A stretch of DNA of 64,000 bases from Nocardioides humilatus (lineage in GTDB: Bacteria > Actinomycetota > Actinomycetes > Propionibacteriales > Nocardioidaceae), in contig NZ_VUJV01000007.1 in assembly GCF_008373755.1 (NCBI RefSeq), positions 1 through 64,000 of the forward strand, in the 5' to 3' direction. Positions within the stretch are counted from its first letter, which is position 1; each line of letters starts with the position of its first letter. The translations under genes and the position numbers were made by a program. The notes below the pieces were generated by a model. The model saw nothing but the letters and a program-made list of their open reading frames with translations, was not told where the DNA came from and searched no databases. Shown here piece by piece: positions 53,799 through 62,398 of this stretch.

Positions 53799-55316
53799 TC
53801 ATTCGAGGTAGGACTGAACGGTCGAGATGGTGTCGACCTCGGCCGGGCGCTTGTCGTCGCGATAGCGGAGGACCCGGGCGAACCTCAGCGCGACGCCGCC
53901 GGGGTAGCGCCTCGACCGCTGCACCGCGTCGAAGGCGATCTCGACCACCTGCTCGGGGCGCACGTGCACGACCCAGTCGTCCTCGGTGGTCTTGAGCTCG
54001 GTGAACCGTTGGGTCTGCCAGGCGAGCATCTCGTCGGTCATGCCCTTGAAGGTCTTGCCCAGCATCACGAACTTCTCCGGGTCGGCGTCGTCGCGGGCGC
54101 CGAGGTGGATGTTGGAGAGGGTGCCGCGGCGGCGACCGGAGCCCCACTCGACGGCGAGCACGACGAGGTCGAGGGTGTGGACCGGCTTGACCTTGATCCA
54201 GGAGGCGCCGCGGCGGCCGGCGGCGTAGGAAGCACCGGCCGCCTTCACGACGACACCCTCGTGGCCGTCGGCGAGCACCTGCCGGGAGAAGGCACGCGCG
54301 CTGGCTGGGTCGTCGCCGCGCCACCGCGCCACCCGGTGCGGCTCGGGGACGAGTGCCTCCAGCGCCGCCCAGCGTTCGGTGGCGGGGAGGTCGAGGAGGT
54401 CGCGGCCGTCGAGGTGGAGGACGTCGAAGAAGTACGGCGTCACGCGGGCCTCGCCCGTGAACGCCGATGCCGTGCGGGAGGCCGTCTCCTGGAACGGCCG
54501 TGGGCGACCGCGGTCGTCGAGCGCGATCGCCTCGCCGTCGAGCACGAGGTCGGTCGCTGGCAGGGCCCGGACGACCTCGACGACCTCGGGCAGTCGGGCG
54601 GTGATGTCGTCGAGGCTGCGGGTCGCGATCACCACGTCGTCGCCGCTGCGATGCACCTGGATCCGGATGCCGTCGAGCTTGGCGTCGACCGCGAATCCCG
54701 CAGGGGCTGAGCCCAGCTTCTCGATCGCCGCGTCGAGGTCGGGCGCCGAGGATGCGAGCATCGGCTGGATCGGCCGCCCGACGCTCAGTCCGATCGCAGC
54801 CAGGGCCTCAGTGCCGGCGAACGCGGCGTCGACGACGTAGGTGGCGCCACCGGCCAGCATCGCGGCTCGCCGGACGTCGGCGACGGGGACTCCTGCCGCC
54901 TGGGCGACACCCTCGGTCATCACGGCCTCCAAAGCGCCCTGGCGGACGTTGCCGAGAGCCACGGCGCGCAGCCACTGCTGCTCCTCTGCGGTGGCGCTCC
55001 CGAAGAGCGCTGCGACGGCGGTGGCCCGCGCAGCGACCGAGCCTGCGCCGGAGAGCGAGGCGAGGTGGTCGAACGCGCGGTCGACCTCGTCGACCGCCAA
55101 CGTGGGCGTCTCGGCGGGGTCGGGCATCGTCTGCAGGCCGCGCCAGCCGAGGCCGGTGCGGCGCTGCCGCAGGCTGCCGCTGAGGTAGCGCGCGACGAGC
55201 TCGCGCTGCTCGGGCTCGGTGCGCGCCAGCAGGCCGGCGATCTCGCCGGCCTTCAGGTTGCGTGACCGGGTGGCGGCGACGCGGGACGACACCTCGACGA
55301 CCTCGTGGAGCAGCAC
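53799..55316 (-). CDS. ATP-dependent DNA ligase (LigB type)
   Basis: 505-aa ATP-dependent ligase. The N-terminal DNA-binding domain (~1-180) has AARATAVAALFGSATAEEQQWLRAVALGNVRQG. The adenylation domain has the nucleophile Lys213 in DAKLDGIR, then LDGEAIAL, FFDVLHLDGRD, EGVVVKAAGASYAAGRRGASWIKVKP. The OB domain ends RYPGGVALRFARVLRYRDDK. Size and order match M. tuberculosis LigB (Rv3062), a non-essential repair ligase. GTG 55316 has TAGCGT (55324-55329) 7 nt upstream. It follows the 55369 TetR gene by 52 nt. Confidence 0.93.
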   Translation of the reverse strand: MLLHEVVEVSSRVAATRSRNLKAGEIAGLLARTEPEQRELVARYLSGSLRQRRTGLGWRGLQTMPDPAETPTLAVDEVDRAFDHLASLSGAGSVAARATAVAALFGSATAEEQQWLRAVALGNVRQGALEAVMTEGVAQAAGVPVADVRRAAMLAGGATYVVDAAFAGTEALAAIGLSVGRPIQPMLASSAPDLDAAIEKLGSAPAGFAVDAKLDGIRIQVHRSGDDVVIATRSLDDITARLPEVVEVVRALPATDLVLDGEAIALDDRGRPRPFQETASRTASAFTGEARVTPYFFDVLHLDGRDLLDLPATERWAALEALVPEPHRVARWRGDDPASARAFSRQVLADGHEGVVVKAAGASYAAGRRGASWIKVKPVHTLDLVVLAVEWGSGRRRGTLSNIHLGARDDADPEKFVMLGKTFKGMTDEMLAWQTQRFTELKTTEDDWVVHVRPEQVVEIAFDAVQRSRRYPGGVALRFARVLRYRDDKRPAEVDTISTVQSYLE

Positions 55317-55368
55317 GCGTCCGACGCTAGCGGCGACCGCCCCCAGCCGATGCTGTCGAACCGAGCCG

Positions 55369-55956
55369 TCAGTGGGTCACTTCGAGCACGGCAGCCGTCA
55401 CGGCGCCGCGGATGACCATGTCGTAGACGCCGTCGAGGTCCTCCTCGATGTCGCCGAAGTAGCCGGCGGCCTCGAGCGACACGAAGCCGTGGAGGGCTGC
55501 GAAGACGGCCATGCCGGTGGTGAGCACCTGCTCCTCGGCCAGACCAGCCGACCGGACCATGACCGCCAGCGCCTCGAGCGTCTCGAGGGCGGCCGCGAAG
55601 AACGCGTCGCGGTCGATCGGCGGCCGGGTGATGGCGGCGTAGCGCTCGGGCATCGCGCGGGCGAAGGCGCGCAGCTCGTGGCTGAGGACACGGAGGCCGT
55701 CGGCGCCGGCGTGGCCCATGGCCGCGCGGCGGACGTGGTCGCCGAGCAGGCGCATCGCGCGGACCTGGATCGAGGCCCGGAGATCCTCGAGGTTGGCGAC
55801 GTGGTTGTAGAGCGACGAGACCCGAGTGTCGAGCTCGGCAGCGAGCAGCGTCATGGTGAGCGCGTCGTAGCCGTCGCGGTCGACGAGCGTCTCTGCGGCC
55901 TGCAGCACGGCCTCCTGGTCGAGGCGCGCTCGGCGCGGTTCGTGGGCTGCGGTCAC
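55369..55956 (-). CDS. TetR-family regulator (WHG-type C-terminal domain)
   Basis: 195-aa regulator: HTH LDQEAVLQAAETLVDRDGYDALTMTLLAAELDTRVSSLYNHVANLEDLRASIQ and a C-terminal domain with LEALAVMVRSAGLAEEQVLTTGMAVFAALHGFVSLEAAGYF, containing the 'LHGFVSLE' phrase of the TetR_C_33/WHG group. GTG 55956 is selected by GGAGGAGG at 6 nt. It is divergent from the AlkA-like gene; a palindrome between them is a likely operator. It may also be co-transcribed with the ligase gene downstream, linking it to DNA repair. Confidence 0.85.
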   Translation of the reverse strand: MTAAHEPRRARLDQEAVLQAAETLVDRDGYDALTMTLLAAELDTRVSSLYNHVANLEDLRASIQVRAMRLLGDHVRRAAMGHAGADGLRVLSHELRAFARAMPERYAAITRPPIDRDAFFAAALETLEALAVMVRSAGLAEEQVLTTGMAVFAALHGFVSLEAAGYFGDIEEDLDGVYDMVIRGAVTAAVLEVTH

Positions 55957-55991
55957 GTCTGCCTCCTCCCGGGATGTCTTCTCGTGTTGCA

Positions 55992-56017
55992 ACGAATGAC
56001 TTTCGTGTCGGTGACAC
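55992..56017. promoter_or_regulatory. Palindromes between divergent tetR and AlkA-like genes
   Basis: Two perfect dyads in series: ACGAA (55992-55996) / TTCGT (56002-56006), and GTGTC (56005-56009) / GACAC (56013-56017) around GGT. The second is a classic TetR-type half-site layout. They end 4 nt before the AlkA-gene -10 (TAGTGT, 56022-56027). Confidence 0.55.
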
Positions 56018-56035
56018 ACCTTAGTGTTTCTGCTC

Positions 56036-56977
56036 GTGGACGGCTCGGACGCGACGCGGGTGTGGCGCCCCGACTGGCCGTGTGCGGTCCGTTCGACGCT
56101 CGCGCAGCACCGGCGCGGAGGCGGCGACCCGACGCTGCGGCTGGCGCCGCCGGGGGAGCGGGGTCCGCACTGGCGGGCGAGCCGCACCCCTGAGGGTCCG
56201 GTCACCCTGGCCGTCGAATCCCGCGACGCTGCGGGGGAGGTGCGGGCCGAGGCGTGGGGCCCAGGGGCCCGCTGGGCGTTGGACCAGCTCCCCGATCTCC
56301 TCGGAGCGGCCGACGACTGGACCGGGTTCGAGCCGCGCCACCCGGTGGTGGCCGAGGCGCAACGGCGCCACCCTCACGTGCGGATCGGCCGCACCGGCCG
56401 ACCTCTCGAGGCGCTGGTGCCGGCCATCATCGAGCAGAAGGTCACCGGCAAGGAGGCCTTCGCCGGCTTCCGCGCGCTCACCCGCAAGTACGGCGACCCG
56501 GCCCCTGGGCCGGGCAAGGAGCTGGGGCTCTGGGTCCAGCCCGGCGCCGAGGTCGTGGCCCAGGTGCCGTCGTGGGAGTGGCTCGGTCTCCACGTCGACC
56601 CGGCGCGCTCGCGTGCCCTGGTCACGGCCGCGCGGCACGCCCCTGCATTCGAGCGCCTCATCGAGCGCTCTGCCGGGTCGGAGGCGCTCGACCGCGCACT
56701 GCGGAGCCTGCCCGGCGTCGGGACCTGGACGAGCGCCGAGGTCCGCCAGCGGGCGCTGGGGGACGCCGATGCCGTCTCCTTCGGCGACTTCCACGTAGCC
56801 AAGGACACGGGTTGGGCGTTGGTCGGACGAGAGATCGACGACGTCGAGCTCGCAGCGCTCCTGGAGCCGTGGAAGCCCCATCGGGGGCGGGTGATACTGC
56901 TTCTCGGCGCTGCCGGATTGAGACGTCCGAGGCGTGGTCAACGCACGTCTCTTCGTGGACACTTTCCCCACGTGTGA
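56036..56977 (+). CDS. DNA-3-methyladenine glycosylase II (AlkA-like, HhH-GPD)
   Basis: Base-excision enzyme that removes alkylated purines. The 313-aa protein has an N-terminal AlkA-type beta domain, then the helical HhH-GPD core: EALVPAIIEQKVTGKEAFAGFRALTRKYG, the hairpin LRSLPGVGTWTSAEVRQRALGD near residue 225, and catalytic Asp251 in VSFGDFHV. The usual trailing cluster of cysteines is absent, as in AlkA. GTG 56036 is 8 nt after TAGTGT; GTG 56024 is an alternative. An upstream palindrome suggests control by the divergent TetR. Confidence 0.9.
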   Translation: MDGSDATRVWRPDWPCAVRSTLAQHRRGGGDPTLRLAPPGERGPHWRASRTPEGPVTLAVESRDAAGEVRAEAWGPGARWALDQLPDLLGAADDWTGFEPRHPVVAEAQRRHPHVRIGRTGRPLEALVPAIIEQKVTGKEAFAGFRALTRKYGDPAPGPGKELGLWVQPGAEVVAQVPSWEWLGLHVDPARSRALVTAARHAPAFERLIERSAGSEALDRALRSLPGVGTWTSAEVRQRALGDADAVSFGDFHVAKDTGWALVGREIDDVELAALLEPWKPHRGRVILLLGAAGLRRPRRGQRTSLRGHFPHV

Positions 56978-57053
56978 CGTTTTCTCGTGATATCTGTTAC
57001 ACCGAGCAACAGGCAAACGCCTGGGGCGGGTGATCCAGCGACAGGGGTGGCGC
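56978..57053 (+). promoter_or_regulatory. Upstream region of the SCP2/Mce operon
   Basis: 76 bp with TGATAT (56988-56993) as a possible -10 and a dyad CTGTT (56994-56998) / AACAG (57008-57012). The sequence GTTACAC (56996-57002) also occurs in the fabG4-fadA2 operator motif (reverse complement), hinting at shared control, but the match is short. Confidence 0.35.
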
Positions 57054-57569
57054 ATGGGAGCGGTGACGCTTGCTCTGCTGTCCCTGTCGACCACCGACGA
57101 GGCGGCCGACCTGCTGGCCGGCGCCGAGACCTCCGAGCTCCTCGCAGCCGTCGCCGACGCCTCTGACGCCGAGATCCACCACGCGCTCGGCACGCCCCTG
57201 CGCGACGTCGTCCTCATCGAGATCCTTCGTCGGCTGCCTGCCTTCGTGAATGCGCGCAAGGCGAGCGACCTCCGCATCACCGTGGCGTTCCGCGTGGCCG
57301 GCCGACCCGATGGCGGCGTCGACCGGTTCGTCGTACGTCTCGACCGCGGAGCGGCGGCCGTGCTGACCGGTGCCGCCGCTGACGCCGTGGGCCGCGCTGG
57401 GCGCAATGCGACGGTGACCTGCTCCTCCCTCGACTTCCTGATGCTGGTCACCGGGCACCTCAGCCCGATCACCGGCGTGCTCCGCGGCCACCTCCGGGTC
57501 CGTGGTGACAAGGCAGCGGCGCTCCGGCTCGCTGGCGCGTTCGACATCCCCACGGCGGTGGCTGGATGA
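57054..57569 (+). CDS. SCP2 sterol-binding domain protein
   Basis: 171-aa cytosolic protein with a SCP2 fold in the C-terminal half: LRITVAFRVAGRPDGGVDRFVVRLDRGAAAVLTGAAADAVG, then ATVTCSSLDFLMLVTGHLSPITGVLRGHLRVRGDKAAALRLAGAF. This is the standard 'V..S..D.L.L.TG.L.P......G.L.V.GD...A..L' pattern for a hydrophobic-ligand carrier. Immediately upstream of yrbEA/yrbEB, so it probably handles lipid delivered by the Mce importer (inference). ATG 57054 follows AGGGGTGG. Confidence 0.85.
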   Translation: MGAVTLALLSLSTTDEAADLLAGAETSELLAAVADASDAEIHHALGTPLRDVVLIEILRRLPAFVNARKASDLRITVAFRVAGRPDGGVDRFVVRLDRGAAAVLTGAAADAVGRAGRNATVTCSSLDFLMLVTGHLSPITGVLRGHLRVRGDKAAALRLAGAFDIPTAVAG

Positions 57570-57633
57570 CCCCTGCTGCGAAGTTCAGCTCCCGACCTTC
57601 GTACGACCGCACAATGAATGAGAAGGGACCGCG

Positions 57634-58461
57634 ATGACGGCAGTAGTCCTCGGCGGACGGTCGATCTTCGACAACCTCGTCAAACGAGCGAAGACCGGTA
57701 TCGAGACCACCGGACAGCTCGTGGTCCTGTCGGTGGAATCGACGAAGTTCATCGCGACCGACATCGTCGCGCGGCGCTTCTCCTGGACGGAGTTCCTCCT
57801 CCAGGCCTGGTTCATGACGCGGGTCTCGCTGCTCCCCACGATCCTGGTGTCGATCCCGTTCGGCGTCATCACGTCGGTCCAGATCGGCGCGGCGGCCAAC
57901 CAGATCGGTGCCCAGTCGTTCATCGGCGCGGTCAATGGCATCGGCGTGCTCCGTCAGGGCGCGCCGCTGGTCACCTCACTGATGATCGCCGGCGCCGTCG
58001 GTTCGGCTATCTGCTCCGACCTCGGTGCGCGGACGGTCCGTGAGGAGACCGACGCGCTCATGGTCATGGGCATCTCCCCGACGCAGCGCCTGGTCGCCCC
58101 GCGCGTGCTGGCCGCGCTGATGGTCGCGATGCTCCTCACCGTGATCGTCGCGATGACCGCGATGACCACAGCGTTCGCGCTGGTCGTCGGAACCGGGCAG
58201 ATCTCGTCGGGCACCTATCTCGACTCGTTCGTCGGACTCGCTCAACCCACGGACCTCTACCTAGCCGAGCTCAAGGCATTGATCTTCGGCTTCATCGCGG
58301 TCATCGTCGCGGCCCACAAGGGCCTCCAGGCCAGAGGCGGCCCGAAGGCGGTCGCTGACGCCGTCAACCAGGCCGTCGTCCTGAGCGTGATCCTGCTCGC
58401 CGTGGTCAACGTCGGGATCACCCAGGCCTACGTGATGCTCGTTCCTCAGGGGGTGGCCTAA
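57634..58461 (+). CDS. yrbEA: YrbE/MlaE-family permease, first subunit (YrbEA)
   Basis: 275-aa inner-membrane permease of a Mce lipid importer. It has the MlaE domain: LLPTILVSIPFGVITSVQIGAAANQIGAQSFIGAVNGIGVLRQGAPLVTSLMIAGAVGSAICSDLGARTVREETDALMVMGISPTQRLVAPRV, with the coupling EExDAL helix that contacts the ATPase. About five to six helices. GAAGGGACC precedes the ATG. Works with YrbEB (4 nt after) and an MlaF-like ATPase not seen in this window. Confidence 0.92.
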   Translation: MTAVVLGGRSIFDNLVKRAKTGIETTGQLVVLSVESTKFIATDIVARRFSWTEFLLQAWFMTRVSLLPTILVSIPFGVITSVQIGAAANQIGAQSFIGAVNGIGVLRQGAPLVTSLMIAGAVGSAICSDLGARTVREETDALMVMGISPTQRLVAPRVLAALMVAMLLTVIVAMTAMTTAFALVVGTGQISSGTYLDSFVGLAQPTDLYLAELKALIFGFIAVIVAAHKGLQARGGPKAVADAVNQAVVLSVILLAVVNVGITQAYVMLVPQGVA

Positions 58462-58464
58462 GCC

Positions 58465-59337
58465 ATGGCTAGTGTCCAACCAAGCGCGCGAGGAGCCGGC
58501 GCACGAGTCTCTGACAGCCTGGTCGGCGTCGCCGACTCGGTGATGAAGACCCTCGCGGTGGTCGGCTACTTCGCGTCGTTCTCCCTGGATGTCTTCAAGA
58601 ACATCCCCTCGACGCTGGCGCTCTATCCCAAGGAGATGCTCCGGCAGCTCAAGGACATCGCCTGGGGCAGTGGCGCGCTCCTCGTCGGTGGCGGCACCGT
58701 GGGGATCATGGCCCTGTTGTCGGTCGCTGCCGGCACGTCGATCGGCATCGAGGGCTTCAACGGCCTCGAGATCGTCGGTCTGGCGCCGCTCACCGGCTTC
58801 ATCTCCGCCAGCGCCAACACCCGTGAGCTCGCTCCGCTCATCGCTGCCCTCGCGCTCGGAGCGCAGGTCGGCTGCCGGTTCACGGCCCAGATCGGCTCGA
58901 TGAAGATCTACGAGGAGATCGACGCCCTCGAGGTCATGGCCGTCAACCCGATGCGCTACGTCGTGACCACCCGCGTGATCGCCTGCATGCTCGCGATCCT
59001 GCCGCTTTACCTGGTCGGTCTGATCGGCAGCTACGCCGCCTCGCAGGTCTCGGTCGTGGTGCTCTTCGGGCAGTCACCGGGGCAGTACGACCACTACTTC
59101 TCGACGTTCATCCAAGGTCGAGACGTCTTCTTGTCCGTGATCAAGATCCTCATCTTCGCGCTCGCGATCGCCCTGATCCATACGTGGTACGGCATGAAGG
59201 TGTCCGGCGGACCGGCGTCGGTGGGTGAAGCCACCGGTACGGCGATCCGCGCCAGCATCGTGTCCATCGTCATCCTCGACATGGTCATGACTCTTGTCTT
59301 CTGGGGCGGCGACCCCGGCTTCAGGATCTCGGGGTGA
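58465..59337 (+). CDS. yrbEB: YrbE/MlaE-family permease, second subunit (YrbEB)
   Basis: 290-aa permease partner of YrbEA. It has an MlaE domain with GFISASANTRELAPLIAALALGAQVGCRFTAQIGSMKIYEEIDALEVMAVNPMRYVVTTRVIA, containing the EEIDALEVM coupling motif, plus a longer N-terminal tail. Starts 4 nt after yrbEA, ends 7 nt before mceA. The heterodimer forms the transmembrane pore of the Mce system. Confidence 0.92.
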   Translation: MASVQPSARGAGARVSDSLVGVADSVMKTLAVVGYFASFSLDVFKNIPSTLALYPKEMLRQLKDIAWGSGALLVGGGTVGIMALLSVAAGTSIGIEGFNGLEIVGLAPLTGFISASANTRELAPLIAALALGAQVGCRFTAQIGSMKIYEEIDALEVMAVNPMRYVVTTRVIACMLAILPLYLVGLIGSYAASQVSVVVLFGQSPGQYDHYFSTFIQGRDVFLSVIKILIFALAIALIHTWYGMKVSGGPASVGEATGTAIRASIVSIVILDMVMTLVFWGGDPGFRISG

Positions 59338-59343
59338 TGGCAG

Positions 59344-60387
59344 ATGTCTAGAGAACTTCCTCGTCACACCCTCGCCAGGCGCGGCGTGATCGTGCTGGTG
59401 GCGTTGGCTGTCATCGCTGTGCTCATCTCGTTGCGCACCAACGGCACGTTCGGCTCCAAGCCGCACGTCTCGGCGGTCGTCGCCGACGCCGGCGGCGCAC
59501 TGCGCAAGGGTTCGGACGTCAAGCTCGGCGGCGTCATCGTGGGCAAGGTCAGCTCGATCGAGCGTGACAAGTCCGGCGGTGTGCTCGTCGACATGGAGAT
59601 GTCGGCAGACGACATGGACCACGTGCCTGCCAACGTGGTCGCGCGGATCCTGCCGGCCACGGTCTTCGGCACCACCTTCGTCGACCTCGTCGTGCACGGC
59701 ACCCCGTCGAAGGAGAAGCTGAAGGCGGGTGCTGACATCAAGGCCGACAGCACTCAGGAGACGCTCGAGTTCCAGCAGGCGCTCGACGACATCGACCGTC
59801 TCGTGAAGGCGCTCGGCCCGGCCGAGCTCGCCTCGGCGATCGGTTCGGCGTCGCAGGCCCTGCAGGGCCGAGGCGCCCAGCTCGCGGCGACGACCAACAC
59901 GCTCAACTCCTACCTGGCTCGGCTCAACCCGCGGATGCCCGCGGTGCGCGCCGACCTCGACGACCTCGCGACGAGCCTCGACGTGCTGGACGACGTGGCG
60001 CCTGACCTGCTCGACGCCACCGACGACAGCCTGGTGTTCCTCAACAGCCTGGTCCGGCAGGAGGCGTCGCTGACCTCGCTCATCGCGGGCGGCACCGACC
60101 TGGCCGACGTCGCCAACGAGTTCCTGTCGCGCAACCAGCAGCGTCTGGTGCGGTGGATCAACGGCACGGGCGGCTTCGTCGACGTGCTCTACGACAACCG
60201 GCGCGTCGGCATCACCGACGCGATCAGCGTCAACCTGGCCCTGGGCAAGCTGCTGCCCACGACGGTGAGGCACGGGTTCGTCCACTCCGACATCACGCTC
60301 AACACCGACCTGCCGGCCTATTACGGGAGCGGCGACCGCCCCTCCTACCGCACCAGCTTCGGTTCCATGGTCGGAGGGACTCAGTGA
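59344..60387 (+). CDS. mceA: Mce family substrate-binding protein A
   Basis: 347-aa membrane-anchored MlaD/Mce protein: short N-terminus, one helix (GVIVLVALAVIAVLISL), then the Mce domain (VVADAGGALRKGSDVKLGGVIVGKVSSIE; PATVFGTTFVDLVV) and a helical C-terminal part (QALDDIDRLVKALGPAELASAIG...). Family members assemble as a hexamer whose helices form a lipid tunnel. First in mceA-E; the stop overlaps the GTG of mceB (GTGA). Confidence 0.92.
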   Translation: MSRELPRHTLARRGVIVLVALAVIAVLISLRTNGTFGSKPHVSAVVADAGGALRKGSDVKLGGVIVGKVSSIERDKSGGVLVDMEMSADDMDHVPANVVARILPATVFGTTFVDLVVHGTPSKEKLKAGADIKADSTQETLEFQQALDDIDRLVKALGPAELASAIGSASQALQGRGAQLAATTNTLNSYLARLNPRMPAVRADLDDLATSLDVLDDVAPDLLDATDDSLVFLNSLVRQEASLTSLIAGGTDLADVANEFLSRNQQRLVRWINGTGGFVDVLYDNRRVGITDAISVNLALGKLLPTTVRHGFVHSDITLNTDLPAYYGSGDRPSYRTSFGSMVGGTQ

Positions 60388-61424
60388 CCGGCATCAAGAC
60401 AGTCGCCGCCAAGGTCGCGGCGTTCGCCGTGGCCAGCATCGTGTTGCTGGCCCTGCTGATCAACACCATGCAGAACGGCGTCTCGGGCGACAAGCACAGC
60501 TTCAAGGCGGAGTTCGCCGACGTCAGCGGCCTGCGGGTCGGCGACGACGTCAAGGCCGCGGGCGTCCGCGTCGGTCAGGTGACCGGCATCGAGGCGACCA
60601 AGGAAGGCGCGGAGGTCGACTTCGTTCTCGTGTCGGAGCAGAAGATCTACGACACCACCAAGGTGATCATGCGCTACCAGAACCTCCTGGGGCAGCGTTA
60701 CCTCCAGCTCCGGCAGGAGGGCGTCCGGGGCGACGAGCTCAAGGACGGCGCCAAGATCCCGGAGTTCGTCGATTTCGGTCCGCGCAACGACCGGTGGCGC
60801 ACCAGTGCCGGCTTCGACCTGACCGAGCTGCTCAACGGCTTCCGGCCGCTCTTCGAGATCCTGCAGCCGGCCGACGTCAACAAGCTCGCGACCTCGATGG
60901 TGAAGGTCCTCCAGGGCGAGGGCGGCACGATCGAGGGCCTGCTCCAGCAGACCGCGGAGCTGACCAACTTCGTCGCCGACCGCGACGACCTCATCGGCAA
61001 CGTGATGACCAACCTGACCCCGGTGCTGCAGAACCTGGCCGGCCAGGGTGACGAGCTGCGCGGGACCGTCGTCGAGCTGGAGAGGTTGATGACCGGCCTC
61101 GCGAAGGACCGCAAGTCGATCGGCTCCTCGATCGACGGGATCAGCCAGCTGGTCGGAGCCACGAGCTCACTGCTCAAGCAGGTGAAGGTGCCGATGACGC
61201 GCACGACCGACCGTCTCGCGACGGTCGCCGACATGTTGGCCAACTCCCGCGGGGACCTGGACGACGCGCTCGGCGCCTTCGGAGACATCTTCGAGACGCT
61301 CGGTCGAGCGGGTTCCTACGAGAACGCGCTCAACGTCTACGCCTGTTCGTTCGCGATCGCCATCGGCGACCTCGCGGTCAACCCGGCCGGCAACAACGGC
61401 CCCTGGTCGGAGGTGTGTCGATGA
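60384..61424 (+). CDS. mceB: Mce family protein B
   Basis: 346 aa: N-terminal helix (AAFAVASIVLLALLINTM), Mce domain (FKAEFADVSGLRVGDDVKAAGVRVGQVTGIEAT), helical region, and the C-terminal block YENALNVYACSFAIAIGDLAVNPAGNNGPWSEVCR with two cysteines typical of MceB. GTG 60384 overlaps the mceA stop, and the TGA overlaps the mceC ATG (ATGA). Confidence 0.92.
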   Translation: MTGIKTVAAKVAAFAVASIVLLALLINTMQNGVSGDKHSFKAEFADVSGLRVGDDVKAAGVRVGQVTGIEATKEGAEVDFVLVSEQKIYDTTKVIMRYQNLLGQRYLQLRQEGVRGDELKDGAKIPEFVDFGPRNDRWRTSAGFDLTELLNGFRPLFEILQPADVNKLATSMVKVLQGEGGTIEGLLQQTAELTNFVADRDDLIGNVMTNLTPVLQNLAGQGDELRGTVVELERLMTGLAKDRKSIGSSIDGISQLVGATSSLLKQVKVPMTRTTDRLATVADMLANSRGDLDDALGAFGDIFETLGRAGSYENALNVYACSFAIAIGDLAVNPAGNNGPWSEVCR

Positions 61425-62398
61425 AGCCGATCACCCAACGTGATCCCTACAAGATCGGCCTGGTGGCGGTCGGGGCTCTCGGCCTCGTCGTCGCGCTCGT
61501 CGTGATCCTCAGCGTGTCGAACTTCGGCAAGAAGTCCTACACCGCGGTACTCGAGCACACCGGCGGCCTCCGCTCGGGTGAGGACGTCAAGGTGCACGGG
61601 GTGCCGAACGGCAAGGTGACCGGCATCGAGCTCGACGGCGACAAGGTCATCGTCTCGTTCGTGCTCGACAACGACATCGACCTCGGTTCGACCACCGAGG
61701 CGACCGTCAAGGTCGCGACGCTCCTGGGCACGCACTACCTCGAGGTCGACCCGAGCGGTGGCGGCGAGCTCGCCGACGACCGGATCCCCCTCGACCGGAC
61801 CTCGGTGCCCTACAACCTCCAAGACGTCCTGGAGAGCGGGGCCGGTGCGCTCGAGGAGCTCGACCCCGACCTCCTGGCGCAGGCGCTGACCCAGATGGCC
61901 GGCACCCTCGGCGCGTCTCAGGACCAGATCCGACCGGCGCTCGAAGGCGTCGCCCGGCTCTCCGACGTGATCGCCACCCGATCCGGCCAGACCGGTGAGC
62001 TGCTGACGGCGGCGCGGAGCGTCACCGACCAGCTGGCGGCCAGCAGCGACGACATCGTCGGGCTGATGAAGCAGACCAACGTGGTCGTCACCGAGGTCAC
62101 CGCTCGTCGGCAGGCGATCCACACGTTGCTGGTGGAGACGACCGACCTGTCCCGCGCTCTCGAGGAGATCGTCAACTCGACCAAGGGCAAGCTGGAGCCG
62201 GCGCTTCGCGACCTCAACGACGTGATCGACTTCCTCAACCAGCAAGACGACGAGCTGCAGCGCGTGCTCGACGTGATGGCACCGGCCGTTCGCTACGTCG
62301 CCAACGCAGCGGGCAACGGCCCGTGGGTCGACCTGTTCCTCCATGATCCGGGTGTCCCGGGCGATGACGTCTTCTGCCACACGCGAGGTAACTGCTGA
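61421..62398 (+). CDS. mceC: Mce family protein C
   Basis: 325 aa: N-terminal helix (IGLVAVGALGLVVALVVILSV), Mce domain (YTAVLEHTGGLRSGEDVKVHGVPNGKVTGIELDGD) and helical region ending NAAGNGPWVDLFLHDPGVPGDDVFCHTRGNC, with two C-terminal cysteines. Overlaps mceB (ATGA) and mceD (TGATG). Confidence 0.92.
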   Translation: MKPITQRDPYKIGLVAVGALGLVVALVVILSVSNFGKKSYTAVLEHTGGLRSGEDVKVHGVPNGKVTGIELDGDKVIVSFVLDNDIDLGSTTEATVKVATLLGTHYLEVDPSGGGELADDRIPLDRTSVPYNLQDVLESGAGALEELDPDLLAQALTQMAGTLGASQDQIRPALEGVARLSDVIATRSGQTGELLTAARSVTDQLAASSDDIVGLMKQTNVVVTEVTARRQAIHTLLVETTDLSRALEEIVNSTKGKLEPALRDLNDVIDFLNQQDDELQRVLDVMAPAVRYVANAAGNGPWVDLFLHDPGVPGDDVFCHTRGNC

